A stretch of DNA of 64,000 nucleotides from Calothrix sp. NIES-4105 (GTDB lineage Bacteria > Cyanobacteriota > Cyanobacteriia > Cyanobacteriales > Nostocaceae). Both the position numbers and the translations under genes were made by a program. The stretch is from contig NZ_AP018292.1 in NCBI RefSeq assembly GCF_002368415.1, positions 186,001 through 250,000 on the forward strand. Direction: 5' to 3'. How positions within the stretch are numbered: position 1 is the stretch's first letter; each line of letters opens with the position of its first letter. Shown one piece after another: positions 35,943 to 45,049 of the stretch. The notes beneath the pieces are model-generated. The model did not search any database, was not told the DNA's origin, and worked only from the letters and a program-made list of their open reading frames with translations.

Positions 35943-38900
35943 TTAGACCTCCCATTTATCTGGCCAGTCCCACCATGAGCCATTGTAGTATTCTAAAAAG
36001 TTTGGATTCCATTTACTGTTTTCTTCCTTCGGTTTCAATATTGCTTCAAAACCATCATGTCTTTGCCAAGGTTTATCATTACCATTGATTCGATTTAGAG
36101 CAAAAAGCTTACTAACTTCTCCAGCCTGACCTCTGTTGTTTTTCTCTAGCATTTGAGTGAAAACATCTACAACATCACCATGAGCATTATAACCAGGTAT
36201 GGAAGGTCTTATAGGAAACTCTATTCTAAAAGACTCATCAGCAGTGTTAGCACGGTCAGCAGAACCAAGTGTACTGCCGTAAAATCCCCATGACCAGTCA
36301 GAATATTTTTTGAAATCGACACTCCAGTCATCATATTTACCTAAAGTCTGCGCTCCTGGGTCTAGGGCAATTAACTTTGATATACCCCCTAATCCTTTGG
36401 AGATTTCATAAGACACATAAGAACCGAAGCTATGACCAACAAGGTTAATATTGTTTGATGATATTCCCCATCCACTCAATTTTTCAGCAGCAAATTTTCC
36501 TACAGTTGTAATCCAAGAAGCTGCATCATCAAACTGTAGTCCAGTATCGGCAGCTTGACTCCAATCAAGTGCAAAAACTTGATCACCATTTTCGTAGCCA
36601 TCTATCGCGCTAGCTAAAAGAGCAACAGTAGACGGACTATTGTTCCAACCGTGAGTTACTACCCATGTTTTTTTGTTACCAATATTAGCTGTACCATTAA
36701 TCAGTTCGATTCCTGCTCGACGTTCTTGGTTTTCTTGAGTGTATCCTATGCTTCCCCAGGTATACTTGACTGAAATATTTAGGTCATAGTTAGTGTTATT
36801 ACTACTAGTTTTTGGAAAAACTCGGATGTAGTAGTTTCCAGCATCCAGATATTTATCTATAATTGCTCCAGGAAAACCAGGACCGTGCAATGGTATACTT
36901 TCAACAATCTCACCATTCTCTTTAATAAGTTGAACTTGAGCATTATTACTTAAACCATTTAAGTTAATGAGCAAGCCACTCCGCCAGGGCAAATTAAATT
37001 TATAATAATCGTTGGTATCGGCATTACCTACCCAATCTTTATACTTATAAGTTTGTTTATCTTCTAAAGTGCCAAGTACACGTGCCTGACTTTGGCTATT
37101 TCCTGCCCAATCTTGAGGAATGTTAGTTCCAGAATTATTACTTCCGTTATTACTGCCACCTCCAGAATTTCCAGTCCCAGGATTTCCAGGCACACTATCT
37201 CTAGGAACTATAACAAAGTGATCAGGTAACTTATTTCCAGAGATAGTACGAGTGTTGTACATCTTGCCAAGCCAGTTTGATTCTGATATCAGAAGCGAAC
37301 CGTCTGGGTTAATTTGCTCAACTACTGCAACGTGACCCAATCTACCTGCACCACCACGATTAGGCTCCCATACTGCGATTGCACCAACTTGGGCTTCATT
37401 TGTCACTGTAATTCCAGCTTTGCGGGCTTGGTCATCCCATTGATAAGCATTGCCAAGCATTTTATCTAGCGCGCTTGCTCGATAACCCAATTCTTTCAAC
37501 CGACCATTCGCATACCAAGTACAGTTAGGCCCACCATATCCAGATAACCAGAAAGGATTATTTTTTGTGTAGAACGACGAGTTTAAATTGACCGGAATTC
37601 CAATAGTTGACCCAGATGCGCCGTTAGGATTTGGTGATGGCAATGATGGTATTACAGGTTTACCCGTTCCCGACTGATACCCAAACGGTAACCGTAATAA
37701 TTGCCCAACTTGTAAATTACGTGTATCCCAATCACTAAGTGGATTATTATCTTGCTTCAATATATCTCGCCAGCGCGCGGCACTTCCCATTTCTCTTAAT
37801 GCAATTCCCGAAGGCGTATCACCAGGACGCACGTAGTAATTTCTATAATCAGTAGTAGGAAGATTAGACGCTGGAGTATTGGTAATAACGTTACTGCGAA
37901 GAATACTCCAGAAGTTTGTTGCCAATGTAGCGATATAACTAGCTTTGTCTAAACCATTAACAATCCGCCTAGCATTATAGAAATCCTGGCGCCCGCCACT
38001 GATATATTTACCTAGCCCAACTCCTGTAAATGAGCCATCACGCATTCCTTGTACAAGAATTTTAGCCGCAATTACTGGGTCAGCCGCTAAATCTGGATTA
38101 TTGATTAAATCTATACCCAGGCGCCGTGACCAGTTAGCATAATTATTCCGACCAGTGATTTGCACAAAACCGCGTCCTTTATAGCGTCTGCCATCTCCAG
38201 GTTGGGTGTTACCTAAATCTCTTCTACCTTCATATGCATCCCCAGAAGCAAGTTCATACATAAACTTACCTAAAAGAGATTCTTGCTGTGCTGTAGCTAG
38301 AATGTATGCTATTTGGGCTGGGTCAGTAATTCCACTTCTTTGGGCTTCAGCTATGATGAGAGGAATAGAATTTTGAGCATAAGAACGAATAGATGAAGGA
38401 ACAACATTGAGGATTTGTCCCAAGTTTGTATTTAAACTTCCACCAAGATTGCTTCCACCATTATTAGTAGTGTTTGATGACAGTGGTAAATATACGGTTT
38501 GATTTGGTTGAATTCTCCGAGCTTCATCTTCGGTAAATCTAGAACCGTTAGATTTTTTAATTTCAGTCCAGCGGTAAGGGCTTCCTAAATAAGTAGCAGC
38601 AATGTCCCACAGTGTATCACCTGGTCGAATTGTATATGCTCGATTTACTGCTCTTTCAGCAGCGATGACCTCACCCTCACCGCTCCAATCACGAACTTGT
38701 TCTACTGGAGCAACAATATAAGCTTGTGGTGTTGTATTTTTCGCGACAGCAACAGCAGCTTCAATATTCAACAAACCAGAACCAGTTTCCATATCCCAAC
38801 CAGGCTCTGCTAAATCTGTTGCTGAACTTTCTAAAATTTCAATTACTTGTCGATAACTTAGGTTCGGGTTTTCTCCCCAGATACGAGAAGCGGCGCCTGT

Positions 38901-40583
38901 CACATAACTAGTAGCAACAGATGTTCCTGCCATTGTTCCTAGACCATCGCCTACTGTAGACAGTATGGGATTTTCAATTGTCCCACCAGGCGCCAAAATG
39001 TTCAAACCGTGACCGTAACTAGAATAATCTGCTCTTAAAAGTCCATCCGCTGCTCCAACTGTAAAAATATTGTCGAACTCTTGGGAAGATTGCCCTAATG
39101 CTGACATTACACCGCCATCATTACCTGCTGCCACTACAATTACAACCTCTTGTTGATGAGCGTATTCCAATGCAATACGTTCATCTGGTGTAAACTCATA
39201 ACGTGTTGTTACCGTACCATCAGCATTATTTATTTGTGTTAAATCTAAAGCGAGGTTTACAACTATATTTTTCTGTCCTAACTGTTTCGCTGCGTCTATA
39301 GAATTTATTAATCCTTCCGCCCATTTTCCTGAACCAATCGCACGCTCTATATATGTTGGAGCTTTGTTATTAATACCAGTAATAATTCCTGCGAGGTGCG
39401 TTCCATGTTCACTACCCTCACCTTGACTCAAAAGAGGATTATTATCATTATCAACGTAGTCTCTTCCTAAAACCAGGCGCCTATAATCCAAGTAAGGATT
39501 ATTAGCTGCTACACCACTATCAATCAAAAGAATCGCAGGTTGGTTTGAATCAATTACATTATTAGCAAATATCTGGACTGGAGCATTGAAGATAATATCG
39601 CCTTGTGTTTTAATCGAACCGACAATCTTCGAGGCGCCGTTTACTGTGAAGCTACCCGACGCGAGAAAATCCGTGCGCGCGTCTAATTCATTATTAATGG
39701 TTATATTACCATTAGCAAATACATTAATTGAATCTGAGGGTTTCTCTGTGACTGTTTTACCGCTAAAAATAACACTTCCGTTTTTGGTAGCTAACAAGTT
39801 CTCGCCACTGAAGGTAGCTGTTTGATTAAAACTAATTGAGCCAGAAGCAAATACAGAAAGGTTGGCAGATTTTATTCCACTTAAGTTGATATTGCCATTT
39901 TTAACAATGAGAGTAACATTATCTAGTTCATGGAAACTACCATTGAAATTAATATCACCGTTCTCTACCGTAATTATCGTATTACGGAGCAGTGATGATG
40001 ATGGTAGATTCAAACCGCCACCAACAACGTTAACTATAGATAATTCCTTATCGTTGCTCTTAAATGCATCTGTTACATCCGTGGCAGTATTTAGTGGTTT
40101 TAGCGAAGGGTTAAATACTAGCTCTTGTCTTGACGGCACCTGTGATAAACCTGAAGAAAGTAGTTCATCGTAAGGAACATTAACAGGTAATAGTTCTGAT
40201 GCACGTGAATACTGGATACCTGTAAGCTTGTCAGTTATGGATACTGTACCATTGGCGCCTATAGTCAGCGCTCCGGGTAAAGATGATAGTGTCGGCGCCC
40301 CATTAAATGTAACTCCTTGATTGGCATAGATAAAAGTATCATCCCAAGGTTTACTTAACTCGCCAACGAAGTTGCTACTTGAGTTATCTGTAAATTTTGA
40401 ATTTGTCGCAATATTTGTATTGTCTATGAACGAGTTATAACTACTGGCGCCGAGTACACCGCTGCTTATATTAAATGGATTTTTATGTAAGTCAGGTTCA
40501 AAGTTGAGTTTTAAAGTGTTCTGTAAAGTATCAAGCGCGTTGCTATTCCCATTAGAAGAGTTCGCTGTGAAGTCAACTGGCAT
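35943..40583 (-). CDS. Multi-enzyme exoprotein: subtilisin, LysM, GH19-like, LysM, CHAP, PPC, lipase
   Basis: 1,546 residues in one frame. Residues 175-340 are Gly/Asn-rich strand repeats (NGNINLSG, NGNITINN). The S8 protease has Asp355 (ILLIDSG), His393 (EHGTHLAG), Asn488 and Ser555 (AGTSVATS). LysM domains span 649-699 and 916-966. Between them lies a GH19/lysozyme-like domain (740-895, AQQESLLG, YKGRGFVQITGRNNY). The CHAP domain (1008-1125) has Cys1021 and His1084. PPC spans 1160-1272. A lipase-like fold (1285-1500) has GHSFGS Ser1385, Asp1408 (ALDPG) and His1468. It should cut protein, peptidoglycan (twice) and ester lipids of other cells. No Sec signal is seen, so export route is open. 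Confidence 0.9.
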   Translation of the reverse strand: MPVDFTANSSNGNSNALDTLQNTLKLNFEPDLHKNPFNISSGVLGASSYNSFIDNTNIATNSKFTDNSSSNFVGELSKPWDDTFIYANQGVTFNGAPTLSSLPGALTIGANGTVSITDKLTGIQYSRASELLPVNVPYDELLSSGLSQVPSRQELVFNPSLKPLNTATDVTDAFKSNDKELSIVNVVGGGLNLPSSSLLRNTIITVENGDINFNGSFHELDNVTLIVKNGNINLSGIKSANLSVFASGSISFNQTATFSGENLLATKNGSVIFSGKTVTEKPSDSINVFANGNITINNELDARTDFLASGSFTVNGASKIVGSIKTQGDIIFNAPVQIFANNVIDSNQPAILLIDSGVAANNPYLDYRRLVLGRDYVDNDNNPLLSQGEGSEHGTHLAGIITGINNKAPTYIERAIGSGKWAEGLINSIDAAKQLGQKNIVVNLALDLTQINNADGTVTTRYEFTPDERIALEYAHQQEVVIVVAAGNDGGVMSALGQSSQEFDNIFTVGAADGLLRADYSSYGHGLNILAPGGTIENPILSTVGDGLGTMAGTSVATSYVTGAASRIWGENPNLSYRQVIEILESSATDLAEPGWDMETGSGLLNIEAAVAVAKNTTPQAYIVAPVEQVRDWSGEGEVIAAERAVNRAYTIRPGDTLWDIAATYLGSPYRWTEIKKSNGSRFTEDEARRIQPNQTVYLPLSSNTTNNGGSNLGGSLNTNLGQILNVVPSSIRSYAQNSIPLIIAEAQRSGITDPAQIAYILATAQQESLLGKFMYELASGDAYEGRRDLGNTQPGDGRRYKGRGFVQITGRNNYANWSRRLGIDLINNPDLAADPVIAAKILVQGMRDGSFTGVGLGKYISGGRQDFYNARRIVNGLDKASYIATLATNFWSILRSNVITNTPASNLPTTDYRNYYVRPGDTPSGIALREMGSAARWRDILKQDNNPLSDWDTRNLQVGQLLRLPFGYQSGTGKPVIPSLPSPNPNGASGSTIGIPVNLNSSFYTKNNPFWLSGYGGPNCTWYANGRLKELGYRASALDKMLGNAYQWDDQARKAGITVTNEAQVGAIAVWEPNRGGAGRLGHVAVVEQINPDGSLLISESNWLGKMYNTRTISGNKLPDHFVIVPRDSVPGNPGTGNSGGGSNNGSNNSGTNIPQDWAGNSQSQARVLGTLEDKQTYKYKDWVGNADTNDYYKFNLPWRSGLLINLNGLSNNAQVQLIKENGEIVESIPLHGPGFPGAIIDKYLDAGNYYIRVFPKTSSNNTNYDLNISVKYTWGSIGYTQENQERRAGIELINGTANIGNKKTWVVTHGWNNSPSTVALLASAIDGYENGDQVFALDWSQAADTGLQFDDAASWITTVGKFAAEKLSGWGISSNNINLVGHSFGSYVSYEISKGLGGISKLIALDPGAQTLGKYDDWSVDFKKYSDWSWGFYGSTLGSADRANTADESFRIEFPIRPSIPGYNAHGDVVDVFTQMLEKNNRGQAGEVSKLFALNRINGNDKPWQRHDGFEAILKPKEENSKWNPNFLEYYNGSWWDWPDKWEV

Positions 40584-40732
40584 GGTGGTAGTGCTTTAGT
40601 GTGTAGATATACGTATTTTCCTCTATAGAAATAAAAAATCCAGTGTTTAGTACAAACTTTATGTTTCAGTGTTTATATCATGTACAAAACTTTAAATTTT
40701 AATCAAAATCATAACCACTTTGATTTTTACGG

Positions 40733-40975
40733 AAACGGCGCCAAACCTGCAAGCGACAAGAAACCGAATTGATTGCATTCATAGACTGCCGGAGCTATCG
40801 CGCGCAGTAAATTGTTGATTCTAGCTATCCTAATATTTCTGCGCTTGGATTATGAGTATATAGATAGTCGCGCGTCTGGTTGCGGCGCCTCATTGTCTTT
40901 AAAGTTGGCGCCTCCCGAACTAGAGTTGAACAGCGGCGCCTGTAATATCCCAACAGACAAATCTGGAACTAACTA
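40733..40975 (+). pseudogene. Decayed duplicate of the 31244 membrane-protein gene
   Basis: The DNA runs parallel to 31366-31606: GCGCGCAGTAAAT, TCCTAATATTT, TTGCGGCGCCTC, AGTTGGCGCCTCCCGA, and TCTGGAACTAACTAGTATCT follow in the same order. Stops and frame changes prevent translation. The similarity continues past the stop through a leader and one hairpin copy to about 41130. Where the intact copy has GGTGCC or GGCACC, this copy has GGCGCC. Confidence 0.85.
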
Positions 40976-41057
40976 GTATCTTGATCTAAGGAGGCGCCTG
41001 TACTAATAATCAGATCAACATGTACATGCTCGCGCTGTTCCAGGCGCCATTGAGAGC

Positions 41058-41105
41058 GTTAGGGTGGGGTTGAGGGCATTTTTGGCATTATGAGCGCACC
41101 TTAAC
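41058..41105. repeat. Dispersed hairpin copy in the duplicated segment
   Basis: GTTAGGGTGGGG (41058 on) and GCGCACCTTAAC (ending 41105) are a degenerate copy of the array hairpin, in the same place relative to the pseudogene as the array is to 31244. Confidence 0.75.
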
Positions 41106-41346
41106 TCTTTTTAAATAGCGCAGTACCATGATTTTGAATACAAAAGTTTGCTATACACTCCTGTAATAATAAGCTTAATAGCAGAACTCATATACACAAA
41201 TTGCTACCGTATTGTCAAGTCCTTACTACCACCTTTACGCAATTTTCATATTAACTTCATAAAATAGCGCTCAAATGTGAGTTGATTGCAAAGCAAGCGG
41301 ATGCAGTAAATCAAACTAAGTATTAGTGAAGTAGGAATGCTGAAAA

Positions 41347-41371
41347 TAAAAAAAGCCGGGAACTTCCGGCT
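41347..41371 (-). terminator. Rho-independent terminator of the 41403 gene
   Basis: On the minus strand AGCCGG-AAGTT-CCCGGCT is followed by a run of T (plus-strand AAAAAAA at 41348-41354). It is 32 bases after the stop codon. Confidence 0.85.
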
Positions 41372-41402
41372 AAATAGATTATTGCTAGCACCCTTTTTCA
41401 GC

Positions 41403-41591
41403 TTATTTTTTTGGTTTTGGCAATTGCGAGTAGCAGCTCGTAAATGCGCGAACCAAGAGTGTAGTTAAAACACGGGAAAACAATCCTAAAATAATAGAAC
41501 TTACTAAAGTAGGATGAGAGCAGCCACATTCAAACTGAGGTTCCGCAACAGTTGGCGCTGATGCAGGAACTTGAATTAGGGGATTATTCAA
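41403..41591 (-). CDS. Small Cys-containing hydrophobic protein (62 aa)
   Basis: ATG at 41591 with AAGGAAGATT before it. The sequence starts MNNPLIQVPASAPTVAEPQF, has ECGCSHP and then a membrane-type stretch TLVSSIILGLFSRVLTTLLV, ending in a Lys/Pro tail. A real terminator follows and a strong upstream inverted repeat precedes it, so it is very likely expressed. The single helix with a Cys-x-Cys and small size recall toxin or holin-like peptides, but this is only a resemblance. Confidence 0.6.
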   Translation of the reverse strand: MNNPLIQVPASAPTVAEPQFECGCSHPTLVSSIILGLFSRVLTTLLVRAFTSCYSQLPKPKK

Positions 41592-41645
41592 AGTAATCTT
41601 CCTTTTCGATAAAGTTTGTGGAGCGGCAGTACACCTGATTTACGT

Positions 41646-41711
41646 AGAAGCTCTATGACACATTAACGGTAAATTCCAGGTTTACTAAAACAAATGTGAC
41701 ATAGAGCTTCT
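41646..41711. repeat. Long inverted repeat upstream of the small membrane gene
   Basis: AGAAGCTCTATGACACATT (41646-41664) and AATGTGACATAGAGCTTCT (41693-41711) match over 19 bases with one mismatch and a 28-base centre. It lies 55 bases before the ATG at 41591, so it may be an attenuator or operator in its leader. Confidence 0.65.
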
Positions 41712-42183
41712 TGGTCATATTTACATCAATAAAAATTACTTAACAGGACAATTAATACTGAGACACGGAAAAATAATATTATTCATTAGTAACATATTGT
41801 ACAAAAAACTCTGTAAAATTAAGCAGCAAACTATTGAGTGTAGTACATATAAAAAGAGTGACTAATGCAAGAAACCACAAATCTGTCTAGTAAGGGTGCG
41901 TCCCTTGGGCATTTACTTGCATACGAACGCACTCGTTGGAAATCCTCCAGGCACAGTATCATGACTATTAACTAATGGGGAGCAATTTTATTCCAGGCGC
42001 CACGAACGCTATATAACTGTATTCGATAAATATCGGCGCCTGCTTTACAAGCAACAGCGCTTTCGGGCAACCATCATAAATGTGTGTGCAATAGGAGTTA
42101 GTGTCGAACAACCTCATAAAATAAAATGTCGAAGCAGTATGGTATTAATAAGTTTACCAGGACTTAAAAGTGGAGTTGTTTGA
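41712..42183. other. Intergenic with a degenerate hairpin copy at 41891-41935
   Basis: TAAGGGTGCGT...GAACGCACTCG is a decayed array-type hairpin. GGCGCC occurs near 41997 and 42036. No gene is supported. Confidence 0.5.
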
Positions 42184-43125
42184 ATGACTGAACCACATAA
42201 GGCTAACGGGAACGCTGAAGTATGGCCAAGTTTGCCATTTGATAAATGGAAGGACACGTATGCAACACTCCATATGTGGACTCAAATCATTGGAAAAATT
42301 CGGCTTGTGCAAAGCCCTTTCTTAAACCACTGGTGGCATGTGCCATTGTACGTAACGGCTCGCGGGCTAACAACGTCGGTTATTCCATACGGTTCTAAAA
42401 CTTTTGAAATCAACTTTGACTTTATTAACCACAAACTTATTATCAACACTCTTTGTGGCAATACTAAAACACAGGATTTACGTTCGCAATCTGTAGCCGA
42501 CTTTTATCAAGAAACGATGACTGCCCTGCGCTCGCTCGGTATAGAAGTTAGTATTTGGACTACACCAGTTGAAGTGGCAGATCCAATTCCCTTTGAACAG
42601 GACTTACGCCACGCAACTTACCATCCAGAATATGCACAGCGGTTCTTTCGTATTTTGGCACAGGCAAGCCGTGTACTTACAGAGTTTCGCTCCCGATTTA
42701 TTGGTAAGGTAAGCCCAGTTCATTTTTTCTGGGGCAGCTTTGATTTAGCCGTTACTCGTTTCTCTGGGCAACCAGCACCCGAACACCCAGGTGGAATTCC
42801 AAATATGGCTGATTGGGTAACACGAGAAGCATACTCTCATGAGGTAAGTAGTTGTGGTTTCTGGCCAGGTAATGAGGTGAGTGAACCTATTTTCTATGCC
42901 TATGCTTATCCAACACCATCCGGTTTTAAGGATTACTCAATTGAGCCAAAAGAAGCAAGTTATAGCAATGATCTAGGGGAATTTATATTGCCTTACGATG
43001 CAGTGCGAACAGCTTTGTCACCCGACGACCGATTACTGGCTTTTTTGCAAAGTACTTACCTTGCTGCTGCAAACCTTGGAGAGTGGGATCGGGCTGCACT
43101 GGAGCGTACACAAGTAATTAGTTAG
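42184..43125 (+). CDS. DUF5996 family protein
   Basis: 313 residues. Conserved points of the family are visible: WPSLPFDKWKDTYATLHMWT at the start, PFLNHWWHVPLYVTARGLTT, DLRHATYHPEYAQRFFRIL, the SPVHFFWGSFDLAVTRFSGQ box and SHEVSSCGFWPGNE. The protein is rich in Trp and His. Function is unknown; no membrane or signal sequence is seen. The gene contains no GGCGCC, in contrast to the intergenic DNA on both sides (43138, 43165). Confidence 0.85.
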   Translation: MTEPHKANGNAEVWPSLPFDKWKDTYATLHMWTQIIGKIRLVQSPFLNHWWHVPLYVTARGLTTSVIPYGSKTFEINFDFINHKLIINTLCGNTKTQDLRSQSVADFYQETMTALRSLGIEVSIWTTPVEVADPIPFEQDLRHATYHPEYAQRFFRILAQASRVLTEFRSRFIGKVSPVHFFWGSFDLAVTRFSGQPAPEHPGGIPNMADWVTREAYSHEVSSCGFWPGNEVSEPIFYAYAYPTPSGFKDYSIEPKEASYSNDLGEFILPYDAVRTALSPDDRLLAFLQSTYLAAANLGEWDRAALERTQVIS

Positions 43126-43324
43126 AAGTACTTAAATGGCGCCTGTATTCACAACCAATATATCGGCGCCAGGAAATAAAATATTGTTTTATTTGGAAGT
43201 ATTATATAATACAAAGCTTTTTGAAAAGTAAATAAGACCTCACTTTAAACTAATATTTGAGTACATATGTTTAGATTTATTCAGGCGCCGCAATTAATTT
43301 TCGACAATTAAGAATAGTAAAGAT

Positions 43325-43999
43325 ATGACTCAGGAAAAATGGACTGCTGTTGATAAATATATTACTGACCTGTTTGTACCACCTGACCCAGTGTTGGATG
43401 TAACAATTCAATCTACCAGTGATGCTCAGATGCCATTAATTAATGTGGCGCCGAATCAAGGAAAGTTGCTACATATACTCGCATTAACTCAAGGCGCCCG
43501 TAATATTTTAGAGATTGGTACGCTCGCAGGTTATAGCACAATTTGGCTAGCGCGCGCATTACCTGCTGATGGCAAACTAATCACTTTAGAGGTTGAACCA
43601 AAACACGCTACAGTTGCTCGTGATAATATTGAGCGCGCAGGATTAATTGATAAAGTCTCGGTGCGTTTAGGGGCAGCATTGGATACTTTACCACAGTTGA
43701 GGAATGAAGGACTGGCGCCGTTTGACTTAGTATTTATTGATGCTGACAAAGTTAATACAGCAGAGTATTTTGAGTGGGCACTTAAATTAACCCGACGTGG
43801 TAGCTTAATTATTACCGATAACGTTGTGCGGAAAGGCGCCGTAATTGATGAAAATAGCACAGATGCAAACGTTCAAGGTGTTCGCCGCTTTAATGAGAAA
43901 CTTGCAGCAGAAGCGCGCGTAACAGCAACAATAATTCAAACAGTCGGTAGCAAAGGCTATGATGGTTTAGCGATTGCGCTTGTAACTAGCGATTCCTAA
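43325..43999 (+). CDS. Class I O-methyltransferase (CCoAOMT-like)
   Basis: 224 residues, the family's usual size. SAM site: NILEIGTLAGYSTIWLARAL near 60-80, and the acidic VEPKHATVARDNIE. The metal/substrate loop is DLVFIDADKVNTAEYFEWAL near 138, and SLIITDNVVRKGAV follows. Such enzymes methylate catechol-type hydroxyl groups using SAM and a divalent metal. It could work with the neighbouring HAD and SDR genes but strands differ, so no operon is evident. GGCGCC-rich. Confidence 0.9.
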   Translation: MTQEKWTAVDKYITDLFVPPDPVLDVTIQSTSDAQMPLINVAPNQGKLLHILALTQGARNILEIGTLAGYSTIWLARALPADGKLITLEVEPKHATVARDNIERAGLIDKVSVRLGAALDTLPQLRNEGLAPFDLVFIDADKVNTAEYFEWALKLTRRGSLIITDNVVRKGAVIDENSTDANVQGVRRFNEKLAAEARVTATIIQTVGSKGYDGLAIALVTSDS

Positions 44000-44079
44000 T
44001 TACCAACTTTCTCAGTTTTTTGAACTAATATTTTAGTACTTATGTTTGGCATTAATCAGGCGCCTTAATACTCCTAAAG

Positions 44080-44760
44080 CTAAAAAACGTTCTTAGTTTT
44101 TACCTCTATTATTTTGTTAGCCGCTTCCAATAATGATGATGCCAAAACATCTGGTTCTGGGTAAATGCTTAGATATTCTTTTTCTTCTGTTGTAATAAAA
44201 GCAGTTTTCATCTTAGCCATGTTGGCGCCTGCAATATCCCAAGCATGTGCGGCAACCATCCAAACATCACCCGCGACATCTTTATCAATCAAAGCGTAAA
44301 CGTCTGGATATGGTTTAGTCTTAGAAACAGCATCACAAGACAAAATCTGATCAAAGTAATTAATACTACCTGCACGCTCTAAAAGTTGGCGTGTAGAATC
44401 TTCACTACCGTTGGTAAGAGCTACTAGACGGTAGCCTTGTTCTTTGAGCATTTTAAATGATTCATTGGCGCCTGTAGCTAATTCAAGTTCGGTAAAAGAT
44501 TTTACTATATTAGACATCTGTACAGAATCTGCTTTAACACCTAATGTTTTTAACGTTCGAGGTAGTTCTGCTTCTAGTACTTCTTTTAATGGTCGGTAGC
44601 TTCCTGCATGAGAGAGAGCAAAAGCATCACGCAGCGTTTGGGCAAACCAAAGCGTGAAAGAGTGAGCAGGGGCGCCGAGTTCTTCTAATTTCTGCTTGGG
44701 TTTATCTAAACTAAAACAAGTACCGATGATGTCAAAAACTACTGTTTGTGTCGGTTTCAT
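44080..44760 (-). CDS. HAD hydrolase, haloacid dehalogenase type II-like
   Basis: 226 residues. Motif I is VVFDIIGTCFSL: the nucleophile Asp is kept and the second Asp is replaced by Ile, as in dehalogenase-type HADs where it is Tyr or similar. Motif II is LVALTNGSED, motif III Lys lies in SKTKPYPDVY, and motif IV is weak (VWMVAAHAWDIAGANMAKMK). It should hydrolyse a carbon-halogen or phosphate bond of a small molecule; the substrate is unknown. Convergent with the O-methyltransferase. Confidence 0.85.
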   Translation of the reverse strand: MKPTQTVVFDIIGTCFSLDKPKQKLEELGAPAHSFTLWFAQTLRDAFALSHAGSYRPLKEVLEAELPRTLKTLGVKADSVQMSNIVKSFTELELATGANESFKMLKEQGYRLVALTNGSEDSTRQLLERAGSINYFDQILSCDAVSKTKPYPDVYALIDKDVAGDVWMVAAHAWDIAGANMAKMKTAFITTEEKEYLSIYPEPDVLASSLLEAANKIIEVKTKNVF

Positions 44761-45049
44761 TTGATTAACCTATATTGTGATACGTAGTATTTTGACTGCA
44801 CCATTCGGCGCCGCACCTCCTTTTAAAGTTAGAGATTGAATTGAAATTTTAGTATTTATATTTGGTATTATTTCAGGCGCCGCAAATTAATTAAAGTGCA
44901 ATCATTGAGCATTTATTGATATATAAGCGCACCTAAAAAACCCTTCCTTCCAAAGTACTACGATTTATTAGTATTTATGTTCTGAGTATTTCAGGTGCCG
45001 CAATTGATTAAGATGATGACTCAAGGCAATTACGATTAAATTTGGCTAT

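Noticed and set aside
39586-40173. Plus-strand frames within the multi-enzyme gene
   Set aside because: They are shadows of the minus-strand coding sequence, whose domains and catalytic residues are clear.
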